NCBI GenBank assembly: GCA_026874595.1
Contig: CM049317.1
Span: 11,972,382-12,036,381, forward strand
DNA: 64,000 bases
Direction of reading: 5' to 3'
Origin: Sipunculus nudus
Taxonomy: Eukaryota > Annelida > Sipuncula > Golfingiida > Sipunculidae
Positions 61,121 to 64,000 of the stretch are shown here, in pieces. Under the pieces are notes generated by a model. That model was given only the letters and a program-made list of their open reading frames with translations, was not told where the DNA came from and searched no databases. The first letter of the stretch is position 1, and each line of letters opens with the position of its first letter. The position numbers and the translations under genes were made by a program.

Positions 61121-61125
<5 letters not shown>

Positions 61126-61182
<57 letters not shown>
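61126..61182. repeat. (AT)n microsatellite
   Basis: About 54 bp of AT repeats directly after the 3' end of Penelope element 2, like the CT/AT repeat beside element 1. Confidence 0.95.
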
Positions 61183-61185
<3 letters not shown>

Positions 61186-62944
61186 CCATTACCGACATAT
61201 AAAAAGCAAATTATGATAATAAAATTAACAGATATAACTCTCTTGTGAGATCGGAGAGATATATTTTGTTGCCCCTGGAGATGCATTACACTAATTATCC
61301 GTACTTTGTAAGAGTTCTTACTTCACATATTTACTTCTTTGACACCACCATTTACCATGCAGAATCCCGTATATTACCTACTATAAAACTCCACACATAT
61401 ATACAGAAACATTTATTTAAATAAAGAGCAGGGTCACCCAAAGGTCATTAATTTGAGAATTATACATATCGTTGCTTTTCACCAAATATGACTCAATCTA
61501 ATGAAGACTTCCAGGAAATGATGCCAAAAGATTAGTTGGACCTGATCTTATAAACATACGGTCAAGGTCACAATAACACGGTGCTATCATGTTTGAGACA
61601 CATGCAATTAAATGACACGAACACCCGTCTAGGAAAATAATAAGCCCCCTAGGTGGGGCGCTAAATAAAAATATATACATAAACCTGTTCAGCTCACAAA
61701 CAACTGTGAATGATAGAATAGTTCTCAAGGAAAGAGTATTTACATACAAGTGTCAGTAGCGTGATAGAAAGAATTTAGTACTGGTCAGTTCGGGGTAGTC
61801 AGTGGAGAGACTATGGTAATACACGCACGTTCATATATCTAACATAGGTTTAGGGAGATCGAGCATCCAGATACTAATATGCATCATTCATTTTACCAAT
61901 TGTATTAGCAATTAAAAAAACAAGACACATTAATAACATATGTGTCCTATTTGCATAGTTTATCCGCAATTTACAAAATTGCCTTTAATTCAAATATTCT
62001 TCCATAGTCCCCTAAAAGCATTTTTTTTCTCTTGTGGCATTTTTTTTTCTCTTTTTTGTTATTATTTACACTTCAGGCATTCAGAATAGAAGAGTCTCTG
62101 TGCCATATAAATACCAGGGAACATATATCTAGGGATATTATTTCTAGCATTTCTCCTTAGATAATTGCCCGGGCTGTTTACATCTGGGGGCAATTGTCTC
62201 AAGTGATAATTGTCTTAGTGACATATGTGGGTCGGTTGTATATATCTTAGTTTAAATTGTCTGAGAAAAGTAATTGTCTGAGGGTAATGGGCTTGCCTAA
62301 TTTTACTCTTGCAGTTATAAATATAAGCAGTTTTTTTTTATTTAGATATTCTTCAAATGAGTACTGTTTTTGCAGAGATTATACTTATGTGTATATCTGC
62401 TATATTGTGTATAACCTCAGATTTGTATAATGTGTATGTTAGCTAATAAATTCAGCTGTGATTTTTTTAAACCACATAGCAAGGTCAAATGGTTCTTAAA
62501 TCAGACACTGACTCATTCTTTGTGACAAACTTCATGCAAGTTTAATCAATTGTTATCAATGGTGCACACATAATCTTTAACATAGTTTACATATACAGGA
62601 GTGGATGCATTTCATGTTGACCTTACCAAGACGGCTGATAAACCATTACACTTTGTACGCGTCCTTGTCTGTATGACATCAGCTAGAGGGCATTACATCT
62701 TTACATCCACTGCTTTTTTAGGTCGTTAGCAAGTTCACAAATATGATGTGGCTAACAGCAAAAGAAACATCATCAGAAATATCATGCGTTATCACTTTTA
62801 TTTGGACAGGGGTTCTGTAGTATATCAATATTTACTTCATATGTGTCAGTATAAATTTTTTCAGTAGACATATGAGTTATAACACGGGTATGATATAATC
62901 TGCATATCATGGTCATTTGACATATATGCAGTTTGAATGGTTCT
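61183..62944. other. Non-coding, AT-rich
   Basis: No exon is supported. A small cluster of degenerate AATTGTCT(G/C)AG repeats lies at about 62160-62285. Confidence 0.45.
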
Positions 62945-62949
62945 GAATG

Positions 62950-63006
<57 letters not shown>

Positions 63007-63180
63007 CCTTTCCATACATGTACATTTTGCCCGCTACCAAGGACCGGTCTCCATTAACTCTTGGATGAAGAGACCTCACATGTTTGGTATATACCTTAGC
63101 CCTCAGTCTTAACCCCGGAAGGCGGCCAGAACGGGACGTGAACCCATAACCTTGCGCCCAACACCATCCATAAAATCATA
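62945..63180 (-). mobile_element. tRNA-derived SINE with AT-repeat tail
   Basis: Minus strand: GGTGTTGGGCGCAAGG in the A-box position, B box GGGTTCACGTCCCG near 63133, then a body with CCTTCCGGGGTTAAGAC and GAGACCGGTCCTTGG, ending in an uninterrupted TA repeat at 62949-63002. The head position is approximate. Confidence 0.65.
62949..63002. repeat. (AT)n microsatellite
   Basis: Uninterrupted TA repeat forming the 3' tail of the SINE. Confidence 0.95.
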
Positions 63181-63184
63181 AATC

Positions 63185-64000
63185 AGAACAATACTCTAAT
63201 TCTTGCTAATTTTTTTTTATTAATGATAAAATATATCCAGGCTTTGGCAGTATATGACGATGCTTTCTTTTGCCATCTGGAGAACTTCAAACTCTTGCTA
63301 AATCTGCGACTGTGAATGGTAAGTGACCTTGGTTCCAGCCACCAAATCATGAATAAATCGAAGCATAACATGTTACATTTATATAGGGTATCATATATCT
63401 ACGATCCAAAATAAATAAACTTTGACCTCCTTTCACGGAAAACGTTTTAAAAAAATTTTAGTTAAAATGTCAATTAATCATTTAAGTCAGTCGGAGTAAA
63501 TCCTTTCAACTGGTCTTTGGGGGGTCACTGGGGACTGCAACGTCTGCCTTCTTTGCATGTGTGGCAGTCTGTCCTGAGCGCTAACGTTTAGAATGGAAGT
63601 GTAAAACTTCCTCATGCTCGCAACCTAAGGCGGTCGTACGTTTCTGAGAATCATTTAAAAAAATATGTAGAGCAAACGGTGGTCAGTTGTTTCTCCTGGA
63701 ATATCCAGTATTGTTGGTCATTTTTAATAGATATACTATACGGTTTAACGATATATACATCAATAAAGTATTTATAAATAGCAATAATATAACTTAAAAA
63801 CTAATAGATTTTTTTATCGTGTTTTACGGTTAAAGGGGAATATTATCATTCGAAGTCCGCAGGCAATATAATCGGGATGCAGCCTGCGGGTATACCAAGG
63901 TTTGAATAGCTGCTGCACTGATACCAACTTTTCAACATTTTTTGTTGGCGAGGTGTTCTTGTTATTTGAAGATACTCTTTATATAAAGGTTGTTGTTCCT
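63185..64000. other. Non-coding right end
   Basis: No exon, RNA gene or element could be supported. A minus-strand frame at 63371-63183 has no domain and no exon context. Confidence 0.4.

Larger units (their letters stand above)
59160..61125 (+). mobile_element. Penelope-like element 2, C-terminal half and 3' region
   Basis: Plus strand. It starts at LYHKPTDPQNYKHPASSHPP (just after the missing YxDD), then a stretch with RYNRICSE, then 59408-59590 (ADPVLSTIFPESAILSY), then a decayed GIY-YIG domain at 59768-59977 (YICETSHRLSMKINGY and TPVGTHFSQTGH; the catalytic-region YIG has become YIC). The 3' end at about 61120 is homologous to element 1. Compared with element 1, about 850 bp extra lie between about 60028 and 60878, including TTA repeats and a GC-rich part. 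Confidence 0.82.

Noticed and set aside
61550..61575. TCAAGGTCA nuclear-receptor half-site
   Set aside because: One 9-base match is expected by chance in a window this size; no gene nearby.
62782..63079. Minus-strand frames with Ile-Tyr runs
   Set aside because: They cross the AT tail of the SINE; no exon context.

Overview
The window looks like nuclear DNA of an invertebrate animal, most likely a marine lophotrochozoan such as a mollusc. It is AT-rich. Genes are split into small exons with GT-AG introns, and long open frames occur only inside retroelements. C-type lectin-like (CTLD) genes sit among decayed Tx1/L1-like and CR1-like LINEs, Penelope-like elements, tRNA-derived SINEs and many AT/CT microsatellites. 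No bacterial feature (operon, ribosome binding site, CRISPR) is present. The species cannot be fixed from the sequence alone. All splice models come from reading consensus sites and keeping frames open; none has transcript support here.

Layout. Bases 1-2350 hold a minus-strand CTLD gene (three exons seen, running off the left edge) and a 21-bp satellite. Bases 2992-28833 hold the most unusual structure: a plus-strand array of tiny phase-0 exons of two alternating kinds. Type A is usually 99 bp and encodes a Ser/Arg/Lys-rich module like VISKRESRKPSP plus an acidic Ser-rich end. Type B is 48-69 bp, often with a SAV start and an RTP end. At least 16 A and 10 B copies are recognisable, some intact and some broken by stops, frameshifts or lost splice sites. 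Three further phase-0 exons at 28305-28833 may continue the same gene. LINEs have inserted within the array: a Tx1/L1-like copy with a clean 14-bp target duplication at 13843-17394, and a CR1-like remnant at 19590-20690.

Bases 25655-33615 contain a direct duplication of about 1.9 kb (two copies) and a small foldback made of Penelope-element ends. A 582-bp element with about 160-bp inverted ends lies at 34743-35324. Bases 37294-44820 hold a complete plus-strand gene for a 342-residue membrane protein: signal peptide, two CTLDs, a stalk with N-glycosylation sites and one transmembrane helix. Its last intron ends in a TAG-AAG tandem acceptor, where a 3-base shift would decide between a membrane-bound and a soluble product.

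Bases 45000-64000 are gene-poor: a decayed LINE, a dispersed duplication, a 5'-truncated Penelope-like element (53060-54430) and a second one whose halves lie head to head (57850-61125). The Penelope ends share a hammerhead-ribozyme-like motif. The right end carries a tRNA-derived SINE with an AT-repeat tail.

Functionally, the two CTLD genes are probably recognition or receptor proteins of the immune or adhesion type. The array gene cannot be assigned to a family. Its modules look like disordered, phosphorylatable protein segments whose number could vary without changing the reading frame.
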